Assembly: GCA_963791905.1 (NCBI GenBank)
Contig: CAWBTX010000005.1
Span: 434,001 to 498,000 of the forward strand
Direction: 5' to 3'
Origin: Gaiellasilicea sp963791905
GTDB lineage: Bacteria > Actinomycetota > Thermoleophilia > Gaiellales > Gaiellaceae
Length of the DNA: 64,000 nt
The notes under the pieces were generated by a model. That model was not told the origin of the DNA. It saw only the letters and a program-made list of their open reading frames with translations, and ran no database searches. Both the position numbers and the translations under genes were made by a program. This document shows, piece by piece, positions 39,101 to 47,089 of the stretch. How positions within the stretch are numbered: position 1 is the first letter of the stretch; every line of letters begins with the position of its first letter.

Positions 39101-39372
39101 CGGACGTGCGGGTCGGGACGGTCGACAAGTTCCAGGGGCAGGAGGCCGACGCCGTCGTCTACTCGATGGCGAGCTCGAGCGGCGAGGACGTCCCGCGCGG
39201 TCTCGAGTTCCTGCTCTCGCGGAACCGCCTGAACGTCGCAATCTCGCGGGCCCGATGCCTCGCGTACCTGGTCGCGAGCCCGCGGCTGCTCGAGGTGAAC
39301 GCTCGGACCATCCCGCAGATGCGCCTCGCGAACGCACTGTGTCGCTTCGTCGAGCTGGCCGAGCCTGCGTGA
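36168..39372 (+). CDS. RecB-like nuclease fused to SF1 helicase (TM0106 type, frameshifted)
   Basis: About 1070 residues. The N-terminal RecB-family nuclease has GVADFLLRQPDGTYEVLDTK with Cys in FLACEHL and CGICDFKPVC, suggesting an iron-sulfur cluster. The middle is an RNase H-like exonuclease region (LFFDFEGNPFW, then YNREDCIATRL). The C-terminal Dna2/UPF1-type helicase has GPPGSGKT near 38310, IDEAGQ, GDPQQL and the VGTVDKFQGQEAD and NVAISRAR motifs. Frames break near 36270, 36440, 36935 and 38190 (an extra G in GCCGGCGCTC); from 38254 to the stop it is intact. ATG at 36168 is chosen because the first motif begins 10 residues later; GTG at 36120 is possible. Confidence 0.82.
39237..39360 (+). 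repeat. Direct repeat copy A (helicase 3' end)
   Basis: This 124-base segment of the helicase gene recurs at 40961-41084 in the same orientation with 17 mismatches by my count (about 86% identity). The copies bracket roughly 1.6 kb holding the next three genes. Confidence 0.8.
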
Positions 39373-39568
39373 ACGCATACACGGACGAAGCCTTCCGCGA
39401 TGCGATCGACGCACTCCGCGCCGGAGTTCGTGGCCTTGCAGACGTCCGCAGCGCAATCGACTCTCGGGAGCCCATCACCGTCTGCTCGACCTCCAGGTTT
39501 CGAGTCTTGAGAGCCATCTCGCCGACCTGGAACGGCTTTTCGCTCAGGCAAGAGACGAGCTGCTCTAG
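39369..39568 (+). CDS. Small coiled-coil protein (frameshifted)
   Basis: About 66 residues. The GTG overlaps the helicase stop (GTGA). The first frame reads VNAYTDEAFRDAIDALRAG and LADVRSAIDSREP; after an indel near 39475 it continues LLDLQVSSLESHLADLERLF to a TAG at 39566. The heptad-like Leu spacing suggests a coiled coil. It may be a small partner of the RecB-like helicase; there is no family assignment. Confidence 0.45.
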
Positions 39569-39612
39569 GCAGCCAGCGTGTAGAAGTTCAGAGCCTTGGA
39601 GACTTGGTACAC

Positions 39613-40695
39613 GTGCCACTAGTCCGCGTCGTAAAGGTCGACGGACTGAACAACATTGTGATCCACCTGTCGTCCGACGCACTTGCGGCGGTCGGTATCA
39701 CGCACGAGTCCGCCCCCGACCTCCTTCGTAAGAGGACCCAGCAAGGCTCCTTCGAGTTGAAGCTCGGTGCCGCGTGCGGCCGCCTCATCGGCGATCGGTT
39801 CGGGATCGGCGAGGAGGCGCGGCAGTGGCCGGAGTGGTTGCCTGATCCCGCCGCTCTCGCGATCGCCGAGGCGCTTCCGTACGCTCAGGAGCGCACCAGT
39901 GTGATGCGATCAGCAGGGAAGCGCGTCCCGCTGATCGTCTACTCGAATGACCTAGCGCGAGTGTTCGGCGATGATCCGACGGAAGTTCGCGAGCGGTATC
40001 GGGCGAGCGCCGTCAGCGGCATGGAGTACGAGGCGCTCGTTCAACGCATCAAGCACTCCGATCTACCACTGGTCGATCGAGTGGATCGCCTCGGCGACGC
40101 GATGCTTGCGCTCGTTCCGGACCCGGCGCCGAGCACGAGCGGCTCGTGGCTCCCCGCGCTGCACCCGGCTGCGCGCCGTTTCATCGACTCGGCGGAGCAG
40201 CTCAGCTCATTTCTTACCGGCCTGTCGCTGGACTGGTCCGGTGTCGTCATCACGTACTGCAAGGCGCTCGAGCTGGAGGGAGTCGAGCGCCTGGTGGAGC
40301 CTCTCCGGGGCAGGCTGCGGCAGGACGGAGTGCCGAAGGACGATCTGGAAGACAAGGACATCGGGCGCATCGCGCGCTACTGCGTGGGCCGGGGGGACAC
40401 ACCGCCCGAGCTGGGGGTCATTCAGCACTTTCTCGCCACCGCTGCGCATAGCAAGCAACGCGCGCAGCGGAGCGTGGTGATCCGGACGTTCCGCGGGCTC
40501 GTGGCTGATTGGCCGGGGGGTGCTTGGATCCTCGAGGACGATGGGGCGATCGGTGGCCTTTCGCGCCTGACGCGGGAGTTCCGAAACCGCGCTGCACACA
40601 CAGGCGAGCTCGGGGAGGAGGATGCGGCTGGGTGCCGCGACCTCGTGATCGGCCCAGAAGGGCTACTTCCGGCGCTGGTTCGCGCGACCTCCTGA
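39613..40695 (+). CDS. Uncharacterised protein with HEPN-like R-x4-H motif
   Basis: A protein of about 360 residues that I do not recognise by family. The N-terminal 100 residues are mixed alpha/beta; a helical body follows. Near the C-terminus LTREFRNRAAHTGELGEED contains R-x4-H, the catalytic signature of HEPN RNases, on a predicted helix. HEPN proteins are common toxins and effectors in defence islands, but one short motif is weak evidence. GGAG lies 11 bases before the GTG used; TTG at 39604 is an alternative. Base composition resembles the neighbours and the frame is intact. Confidence 0.6.
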   Translation: MPLVRVVKVDGLNNIVIHLSSDALAAVGITHESAPDLLRKRTQQGSFELKLGAACGRLIGDRFGIGEEARQWPEWLPDPAALAIAEALPYAQERTSVMRSAGKRVPLIVYSNDLARVFGDDPTEVRERYRASAVSGMEYEALVQRIKHSDLPLVDRVDRLGDAMLALVPDPAPSTSGSWLPALHPAARRFIDSAEQLSSFLTGLSLDWSGVVITYCKALELEGVERLVEPLRGRLRQDGVPKDDLEDKDIGRIARYCVGRGDTPPELGVIQHFLATAAHSKQRAQRSVVIRTFRGLVADWPGGAWILEDDGAIGGLSRLTREFRNRAAHTGELGEEDAAGCRDLVIGPEGLLPALVRATS

Positions 40696-40705
40696 GCGGT
40701 CGCGG

Positions 40706-40837
40706 CTAGAGCTCGTCGTCGGCTCCCTCGTCCCACTCTCGGGGCTCGACGTCGACCTCGTCGGGATCGAGCGTCCCGTCTTCGAGTTCCTCCTCCGCGC
40801 GCTCTGTGTCTTGATATGCGTCCTGCCCGTCGGTCAT
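40706..40837 (-). CDS. Small acidic protein (43 residues)
   Basis: A 43-residue, very acidic peptide (TERAEEELEDGTLDPDEVDVE, 20 Asp/Glu residues) of unknown function. The ATG follows TACCTT on the minus strand by six bases, the leaderless pattern seen throughout the window, which is the main reason to believe it is real. It is one of the few minus-strand genes in this region. Confidence 0.5.
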   Translation of the reverse strand: MTDGQDAYQDTERAEEELEDGTLDPDEVDVEPREWDEGADDEL

Positions 40838-40960
40838 CGCTTCAAGGTAGCGCGCGCCGGAAGCATCGCGTGGTGGCGGCTGTCCGCGCGATGAGGTGGT
40901 GCTCGTGCCTCTGTCGGCGAAGAGGTGTGGAACCCACTCTTCCTCGCGCGACCGGCGAGT

Positions 40961-41114
40961 CGCCATCTCGCGCGCCCGATGCCTCGCCTACCTGGTGGCG
41001 AGCCCGCGGCCGATCGAGGTGAACGCGCGGACGATCCCGCAGATGCGGCTAGCCAACGCGCTCTGCCGGTTCGTCGAGCTCGCTGATGTCACGGACTCGT
41101 CACGGAGTCGATGA
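40961..41114 (+). pseudogene. Remnant of a second SF1 helicase gene (3' end; repeat copy B)
   Basis: The translation AISRARCLAYLVASPRPIEV, then RTIPQMRLANALCRFVELAD, matches the last 40 residues of the helicase encoded at 36168-39372. Nucleotide identity is about 86% over 124 bases. Weaker similarity with a broken frame seems to extend some 40 bases upstream, then stops. The rest of 40838-41148 holds no other gene that I can support. It is most simply the tail of a deleted helicase copy left after recombination or gene replacement. Confidence 0.7.
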
Positions 41115-41148
41115 CCATCCGTGACGTCCGTTCTGCGTCAATGGACCG

Positions 41149-41487
41149 ATGCTGGACAAACGCCGCGCTACCGAGCTCGTCGAGGAGCTCGATCTCGACG
41201 GACTGCAGCCGTGCACGATGTGCCTCTTCGACCTCGCGTGGGAGATGCGCACCACGGGGGAGGCGAAAACTGGGCTCGTGCAGCGCACGGCCGGGAACAT
41301 CTGGCTGGAGATCGAGATCGCGCTCAGGCTGGCGGTGATCGACGCGAGGATGAGGGAAGTACTGCACGCGGAGCAGGCGCTCGACGATCTCGACACCAGG
41401 GCTTGGCGGAGCCCACTCGTGCGGGCAGTCGTCACACGACTCGCGCAATGCCTCGCGAACGAGATGGCGGAACGCGAGGCGGGCTAG
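41149..41487 (+). CDS. Hypothetical protein (112 residues)
   Basis: Not recognised. A helical protein with LDKRRATELVEELDLDGLQP and a CTMC pair near residues 22-25, followed by a long helix (GNIWLEIEIALRLAVIDARMREVLHAE split by charged turns). The frame is intact and codon use matches the surroundings. No ribosome site or -10 box is obvious, so the ATG is provisional. Confidence 0.5.
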   Translation: MLDKRRATELVEELDLDGLQPCTMCLFDLAWEMRTTGEAKTGLVQRTAGNIWLEIEIALRLAVIDARMREVLHAEQALDDLDTRAWRSPLVRAVVTRLAQCLANEMAEREAG

Positions 41488-41503
41488 TGCGTACGCTTGA
41501 TTC

Positions 41504-41780
41504 ATGGAGCTGACGTCGCTTCCGGGCCACGAACTCGTGCTCACCGGGCTGGATGACCTCCAGCGCGGGACTCGAGTCGATCGAGGCGCTGCTCGTCTCG
41601 ATCGGCGCGCCGCGGCTGCGGCAGTCCGGCATCGACGTGGCCGATCCGCTACCCGACGCGGAGCACCGTCTCTACGCCCTTCTCGCTGCCAAGGACTCCG
41701 ACGCGGCGCATGGCCGCTACAACGCGCTCGTGCGGCAGCTCGTCAGCTTCGAGCGGGCCGCGGATGCGCGAGCTCGCTGA
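41504..41780 (+). CDS. Small helical partner of the nucleotidyltransferase (one frameshift)
   Basis: About 91 residues after repair. The ATG lies six bases after TACGCT (41492-41497). The frame breaks at 41567-41569, where CGCGGGACTCGAG has one G more than expected: the first frame gives LVLTGLDDLQRG and the second continues LESIEALLVSIGAPRL to ERAADARAR. It overlaps the start of the nucleotidyltransferase gene by 17 bases, as antitoxin genes commonly overlap their toxin genes. The antitoxin role is inferred from position and size. Confidence 0.6.
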
Positions 41781-42282
41781 CGCCGACCGGATCCGCGCCT
41801 TCATGCGTGCGGCCGGCGCGGCGGCGACGCAGGAGGGCGTCTGCTACCTGGCCGGGGGAGCGACTGCCGTGCTCGTGGGCTGGCGCGCGACGACGATCGA
41901 CGTCGACATCGCCCTCGAGCCGGAGCAGGACGACCTGCTTCGCGCGTTGCCTGCGATCAAGGACGAGCTCGCCGTCAACGTCGAGCTCGCGTCGCCGCGC
42001 GATTTCATCCCGTTGCCTGCGGAGTGGGAGGAACGCAGCGTCGGCATCGGCAGTGAGGGAACGCTTCGGTTCGCGCACTTCGACCCGTACTCGCAGGCGC
42101 TCTCGAAGCTCGAGCGCGGCCACGTGCGCGATCTCGACGACGTCGAGGCGATGCTGAGGCTCGAGCTCGTGGACAAGAGCCGTCTCCGCGAGCTCTTCGA
42201 CGAGATCGAGCGCGAGCTCCACCGATTCCCGGCCATCGATCCTCGCACCTTCCGCACCGCAGTGGCAACGGCGACCGATTGA
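41764..42282 (+). CDS. DUF6036-like nucleotidyltransferase
   Basis: A 172-residue minimal nucleotidyltransferase-fold protein. YLAGGATAVLVGWRATTIDVDIALEPEQDDL has the G-G-x-A...T-x-D-[IV]-D pattern of the polymerase-beta-like active site, with Asp residues near 51 and 53. Proteins like this act as toxins or related effectors in two-gene modules by adding nucleotides to tRNA or protein. The overlapping small upstream gene fits an antitoxin. This is the last gene of the accessory island. Confidence 0.68.
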   Translation: MRELADADRIRAFMRAAGAAATQEGVCYLAGGATAVLVGWRATTIDVDIALEPEQDDLLRALPAIKDELAVNVELASPRDFIPLPAEWEERSVGIGSEGTLRFAHFDPYSQALSKLERGHVRDLDDVEAMLRLELVDKSRLRELFDEIERELHRFPAIDPRTFRTAVATATD

Positions 42283-42300
42283 TCGCGGTTCCGTCGCGGA

Positions 42301-42387
42301 CTACTTGCCGCGCGAGGTCTTTTTCTTCTTCGGCGTGACCGTCTTTCCGGCCGCGGCCGCCTGCTTCTGCTTTTTCTTCGCCGGCAT
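42301..42387 (-). CDS. Lys-rich microprotein (28 residues)
   Basis: ATG to TAG encodes 28 residues beginning MPAKKKQKQAAAAGKTV and rich in Lys runs. AAAGGGGG lies at ribosome-site distance upstream. It sits 11 bases downstream of the dodecin gene on the same strand. It resembles basic, disordered nucleic-acid-binding tails, but no function can be given. Confidence 0.5.
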   Translation of the reverse strand: MPAKKKQKQAAAAGKTVTPKKKKTSRGK

Positions 42388-42398
42388 GTTGGCCCCCT

Positions 42399-42614
42399 TT
42401 AGTCGCCTGAGTCGTACTTGAACGAGATTCCGAGCCGGACGCGGTAGCTCTCGATCGTGCCGTTCTCGATCGTGACGTCCTGCCGGAGCACCTCCGCGAC
42501 GCGCAGGTCGCGGACCGTCTTCGCGGCGGTCTCGACCGCGGCGCGGGCGGCCGCCTCCCAGGAATCGCTGCTGACGCCGATTACCTCGGTGACGCGGTAG
42601 ACGCTGTCTGCCAT
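42399..42614 (-). CDS. Dodecin family flavin-binding protein
   Basis: A 71-residue dodecin: small beta-alpha-beta-beta proteins that assemble into hollow dodecamers storing flavins. SVYRVTEVIGVSSDSWEAAA at the N-terminus, LRVAEVLRQDVTIENG and the final VRLGISFKYDSGD follow the family pattern along its whole length. GGGAGGAG lies 8 bases before the ATG. The preceding intergenic region also holds the divergent promoter of the M14 peptidase. Confidence 0.93.
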   Translation of the reverse strand: MADSVYRVTEVIGVSSDSWEAAARAAVETAAKTVRDLRVAEVLRQDVTIENGTIESYRVRLGISFKYDSGD

Positions 42615-42709
42615 GTCGTTCGCTCCTCCCGTGAGACGACGGAACCCGCAGGGAATCTGTCAGCTACCGGCGGCGAGTGCAACGGCGTGGCGGTCGCTAC
42701 GGTAGGCCA

Positions 42710-43429
42710 ATGACCGGGAACCTCCTCGACGGCTGGCGCGTGGACGACTACGGGCGGTCGCGGGACGGCATCGCGCTGCGCGTCTTCATGCCGGAGGCCG
42801 ACGGCCCGGTGGGCGGACTACTGATCGCTTCCCAGCACGGCGAGGAGGCCGCGACGGGCCTGCTCGCCCGTCGCCTGCTCGAACGCGTCTCGGCGCGCGA
42901 GACGCGCTGGGCGGTCGTTCCCGTGGCGAACCCGGACGGTCTGATCAACGGCACGAGGCAGAACGCCGCGGGCGTCGACCTCAACCGCAACTTCCCGTCC
43001 GCGTCGTGGCTGCCGGACGACTCGTTCACCTATCCGCCGGGGATCGAGCAGGAGCGACGGGTGCTCGAGAACCGGACGAACCTCTCCTCGCCGGGAGAGC
43101 ACGCCGGCTCCGAGCCCGAGACGCAGGCGCTGATCGCGCTGATCGAACGACTGCAACCGCCGCTCGTCCTCGACATCCACAGCCCGCTCGAGCTCGTGTA
43201 TCCGCGCGGCGACGTCCAGCCGGCACTCGTCGAGTCGCTGAGCGAGGCGGCGCGTCTGCCGGTGGTCGACGCGCTCGGCGCGCCGTGCCCGGGAGCGTTC
43301 GACGACTGGCTCATCGAGGCCGGGATCCCAGGGATCATCTACGAGGTCGAGCACGCCGGACTGCCCGATCTCTGTGCGCGCCACCTGCCCGGGCTCGAGG
43401 CGCTGGTGCGCTCGAACGGCGCCCTCTAG
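42710..43429 (+). CDS. M14-family zinc carboxypeptidase (MpaA-like)
   Basis: A 239-residue metallopeptidase. Zinc ligands are His43 and Glu46 (SQHGEEAATG) and His157 (LDIHSPLEL); Glu214 (YEVEHAG) is the general base. NPDGLINGTRQNAAGVDLNR is the substrate-site block. Closest in plan to MpaA, which splits gamma-D-Glu-diaminopimelate bonds in cell-wall peptides. There is no signal peptide, so it is cytoplasmic and probably recycles murein peptides. ATG at 42710 is six bases after TACGGT (42698-42703). It shares a CTAG at its 3' end with the convergent gene. Confidence 0.87.
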   Translation: MTGNLLDGWRVDDYGRSRDGIALRVFMPEADGPVGGLLIASQHGEEAATGLLARRLLERVSARETRWAVVPVANPDGLINGTRQNAAGVDLNRNFPSASWLPDDSFTYPPGIEQERRVLENRTNLSSPGEHAGSEPETQALIALIERLQPPLVLDIHSPLELVYPRGDVQPALVESLSEAARLPVVDALGAPCPGAFDDWLIEAGIPGIIYEVEHAGLPDLCARHLPGLEALVRSNGAL

Positions 43430-44107
43430 GGCCGCTCGGACGCAGCAAACGACGCGTACGCCCGCTCCAGCACGTCGGCCAGGTCGTCGTCGCCCACGCG
43501 CACGCCGCTCTGGCCGAGGCGCTTCAGCACCGCCCCCACCGGGAGCGGCCGCAGCTCGCGAGGCGGCGGGAGCGGCCCCGCCTGCCACGGGTCGCCGTCG
43601 AAGGCGGCAGCGGGAGCCGGCTCGGGCTCGGCGTCCTCTTCCTCGCCGCAGCCCCGGAAGCGAAGCAGCAGCGACGGATCGCGGTCGAGCTCGTCCGCGA
43701 TGACATAGGCGAGCGCGGCGACGTGCGGCGCAGCCCTCCTCGTCGCACGTGCACGCGCGAACCAGAGCCCGGGCGGGAGGCACGAGCGGCTCCTCCCAGT
43801 CGACGTTCATCAGGTGCTCGAGGTGCACGGACTGGGCGCGGCCCTCGACCGCCTCCTCGAGCGGGGGCTTGCCGCGCGCGTAGCGCTTCATCGCCGTCCA
43901 GATGCGCGGCGGGATGCGCGGGGCCGAGATCGTGACGGCGCAGTCCTCGACGACGCCGGCGATCGCGCCCGCCGTCACGTCGACGTTCTGGACGGCGCCC
44001 TCGCGCGCGAGCACGCGCCCGCGCTCGGCCACCGACGAGCCCTCGTCGCCGACGACGCCGCTCGCCAGGAGCCGCGACCACGGGCCCTGTCCCATGCGCT
44101 CGCTCAC
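43426..44107 (-). CDS. SWIM zinc-finger protein (one frameshift)
   Basis: About 226 residues after repair. The N-terminal MGQGPWSRLLASGVVGDEG and TISAPRIPPRIWTAMKRYARG lead to the SWIM signature C-x-C-x(n)-C-x-H. The sequence reads ACTCDEEGC and should continue with AHVA, but one extra C (GCGCCGCAC instead of GCGCGCAC; 43736-43737 on the plus strand) shifts the frame. It starts inside the stop codon of the SNF2 helicase gene (GTGA), the usual pairing of these two genes in actinobacteria. SWIM domains bind DNA or protein; the pair may act in chromatin remodelling or repair. Confidence 0.82.
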
Positions 44108-46907
44108 GCCGCCTCCTCCACATCGACGGAGAGCTCGACGGCAGCGCGGATCGCGCCGAGGTCGAGGTCGCCGAGCCAGTCCTCGGAGCGGCCGGCGATG
44201 ACCTTCTCGGCGAGCTCGCGCTTGGAGTCGAGCATCTGGTCGATCCGTTCCTCGAGCGTGCCGGTGCAGATGAGGCTGTGCACGTAGACGTGCTTGCGCT
44301 GGCCCAGCCGGTGAGCGCGGTCGGTGGCCTGCTGCTCGACCGCCGGGTTCCACCAGCGGTCGAAGTGGAAGACGTGATTCGCGGCCGGCAGGTTGAGGCC
44401 GCGGCCTCCGGCCCGGATCGAGATCACGAGCACGGGCGGGCCTTCCTCGGCCGCGAACGACGCCAGCACGTCCTCGCGCTGCCGCGCGCTCAGCCGGCCG
44501 TGGAAGAAACCGACGTTCCGCTCGAGCCGCTGCTCCAGGTGCGGCACGAGCCGGTCGAAGCCCGGGTACTGCGTGAAGACGAGCGCCTTGTCGGTGGTGG
44601 GCACGGCATCGAGCAGCTCGACCAGCCGCTCCAGCTTGCCGGAGCGCCCGTCGAGCGGCCGGCCGGTCGTGAGCACCATCTCGGGGTGGTTGCAGACCTG
44701 CTTGAGCTGGCTGAGCATCGCGAGCACGGCCCCGCGGCGGCCGAAGCGATCCTCGTGCGCCTCGACGCGCAGCAGCCAGCGGTCGACCGTTGCGCGGTAG
44801 AGGCTCGCCTGCTCGACCGTGAGCGGGCAGTAGTCCTTGGCGATCGTGATCGGGGGCAGGTCGAGCTCGACCTCCGGTGAGTCCTTCTCGCGCCGGAGGA
44901 TGAACGGCTGCACGATCGACCGGAGGCGCTCGAGCGCGTGCGTATCCCCATAGCCCTCGATCGGCCGCGCGAAGGTGCGGTCGAACCAGTCGCGGGAGCC
45001 GAGAAGGCCTGGATTGACGATGTCCATGATCGACCACAGCTCGCCGAGCCGGTTCTCGATCGGCGTGCCCGTCATCGCGACCTTGCGGCGGGCGGGCAGC
45101 CGCCGCAGAGCACGTGCCCGCTTCGTGTTCGGGTTCTTGACGTCCTGCGCCTCGTCGAGCAGCACGCGATCCCAGGCGACCGCGGCCAGGTCGTCTCCGT
45201 CGCGAGCGGCGATGTCGTAGGAGGTGACGACGACATCGGCCGCACGTGCCGCGGCGGCCAGCTCCGGGCCCGAGAGGCGAAGGTTGCCGTGGTGGCGGTG
45301 GACGCGCAGCGACGGCGCGAAGCGCGCGAGCTCCGCCTCCCACTGGTTGACGACGCTCATCGGGCAGACGACGAGGGTCGGGCCGACGTCGCCGTCCTCG
45401 CGCTCGGAGGCGAGCATCGCGATCGCCTGCACCGTCTTGCCCAGCCCCATGTCGTCGGCCAGGATCGCGCCGGCGCGGAGATCGCCGAGCAGGCGGAGCC
45501 AGCCGTGGCCGCGCTCCTGGAACGGAAAGAGATCGAACTGCATCGCCGCCGGGGTGGGGAGCGAGGTGTAGCGGCGCTCGGCGCCCTGGAGCAGCTCCGC
45601 CAGCGGCTCGTCGAGCATGACCGCGCCGAGCTCGACGCCCGCCTCGTCGGTCTCGAGCCCGGAGACGGCCCGCACGAGGTCGACGATCCCGTGGCCGGCC
45701 TGACGGCGCTCCAGGAAGCGCAGCGCGCGCTCGACGTCGGAGCGGCGGAGGGCGTGCCAGCGGCCGCCGATCTGCACGAACGGCTCCTTGGCGGCGGCGA
45801 GCTCGGCGAGCTCCTCCTCGGTGAGCACGTCGTCGCCGACCGCGAGCCGCCAGTCGAACCGCGCGAGCTCGGCCGTCGACAGGAGTCCGCTCGACCGAGC
45901 CGGTGGCCCGCTGGTCGCCCGCAGGTTGACGCGCAGGCGGCTGCGCGTCCCCAGCCAGGCGGCGGGCAGCGTCACCGGGACGCCGCGCTCCTCGAGCCGA
46001 GGGACCGACTCGCGCAGGAAGAGGCGAACCGCCTCGGGCTCGAGCTCCGCCTCGGACGGCTCGGTCGGATGGAAGCCGATGCCGGCCGCGGCGAGGAGCG
46101 GCTCGATCTCCGTCAGCTGCCGGATCAGATCGCGGCGCGCGTCGCCCGCCCGCAGGAACGAGTAGACCTCGTGGCCGCCGCTCCAGAGGAGCGAGGCGGG
46201 CAGGCCGAGGGTGGGATCGTCCTCCGCCTGCAGCCAGAGCTCGAGCACGACCACGTGCGCGCCGTCCGGCTGTGCGCCGGCCGCTCGTCGAGGTGGAGCC
46301 CCAGCCTCCACGGCGCAGAGGACCGTCGAGTGAGACCGGCGTCGATCCAGCCTGACACCCGCCGCCGCAGCGCTGCATACCCGGAGTGCGGCGCGAGCAC
46401 GGCGTCGGCCGCGGCGAGCCCGGCCAGGAACAGCTCTGCCGCGCTCGACCGGCGGGGGCCGCGCGGCGCGGCGAGTTGCACGCCGTCCGCCCGGAGGCGG
46501 TCCCGCGCGATCTGGTCGACGAGGACGGGGTAGAGGTCGTGGACGGCGGCATCCCGGTCGCCGTCGAAGGGGGCCGCGCAGACCTCCGGCAGCGCGGCGG
46601 CGATCTGCGTCAGCTCCTTCTGCACCGTCGCGTCGAGCGTGGCGCCCCAGAAGGCGTGCCACGCGCCGTTCGCGTGCTCGAGGTAGGGGTGCACCAGGCC
46701 CTCCGCGACCCCGCTGTGGGCGAGCTCGACGATCGCGAAGGTCGTTCGGGCGCTGCCGCCGAGCTCGACCCCGGCAGGCGGCGCGTCGGCCAGCCGAACG
46801 AGCTCGGCCGCGTCGATCCGCCGCTCGTCGGCCCGTGCGTCGTCGCCGTTTCGCGTGAAGACGTGCGCAGTCGCGTCCTGCTGCCAGATGATCTCGAGTG
46901 TCGGCAC
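44104..46907 (-). CDS. SNF2-family DEAD/DEAH helicase (one frameshift)
   Basis: About 934 residues. The C-terminal 480 residues form an SNF2 ATPase: ILADDMGLGKTVQAIAM (motif I), LLDEAQDVKNP (motif II), AMTGTPIENRLGELWS (motif III), SIRAGGRGLNL and DRAHRLGQRKHVYVH (motifs V-VI). The N-terminal half opens with PTLEIIWQQDATAHVF from GTG at 46907, eight bases after a minus-strand TATGGT. An indel near 46270 separates the frames. It is a DNA translocase of the bacterial HepA/SWIM-associated type and pairs with the downstream SWIM gene. Confidence 0.87.
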
Positions 46908-46957
46908 GACCTACCACCATAGGCACAGCCGGAGACGGGGCGCCACACAGTTGTTGC

Positions 46958-47089
46958 TACGGTGGCCGCACGGAGCCGACTGGCGCCGTGGAGATCTAGC
47001 TTCTCGTTCCTCCTTTCGAGGTTGTTCGAGGTCAGTTGCATCTCGAACCTGCTCGACTCGATCGAGCTGAACCCAAGGAGTCGAACAAC
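46958..47089 (+). promoter_or_regulatory. Candidate promoter and 5' leader of the RNA helicase gene
   Basis: TACGGT at 46958-46963 fits the -10 pattern, but here the start codon is about 125 bases further on, so this gene has a real leader, unlike most in the window. The leader includes the self-complementary CTCGACTCGATCGAG and ends with AAGGAG ten bases before GTG. A structured leader would fit cold-responsive control known for DEAD-box helicase genes, but that is inference. Confidence 0.35.

Noticed and set aside
42818..46552. About 1240-codon minus-strand frame spanning the peptidase, SWIM and SNF2 genes
   Set aside because: It only contains fragments of the real SWIM protein in one part; the rest is out of frame with the SNF2 helicase and antisense to the M14 peptidase.
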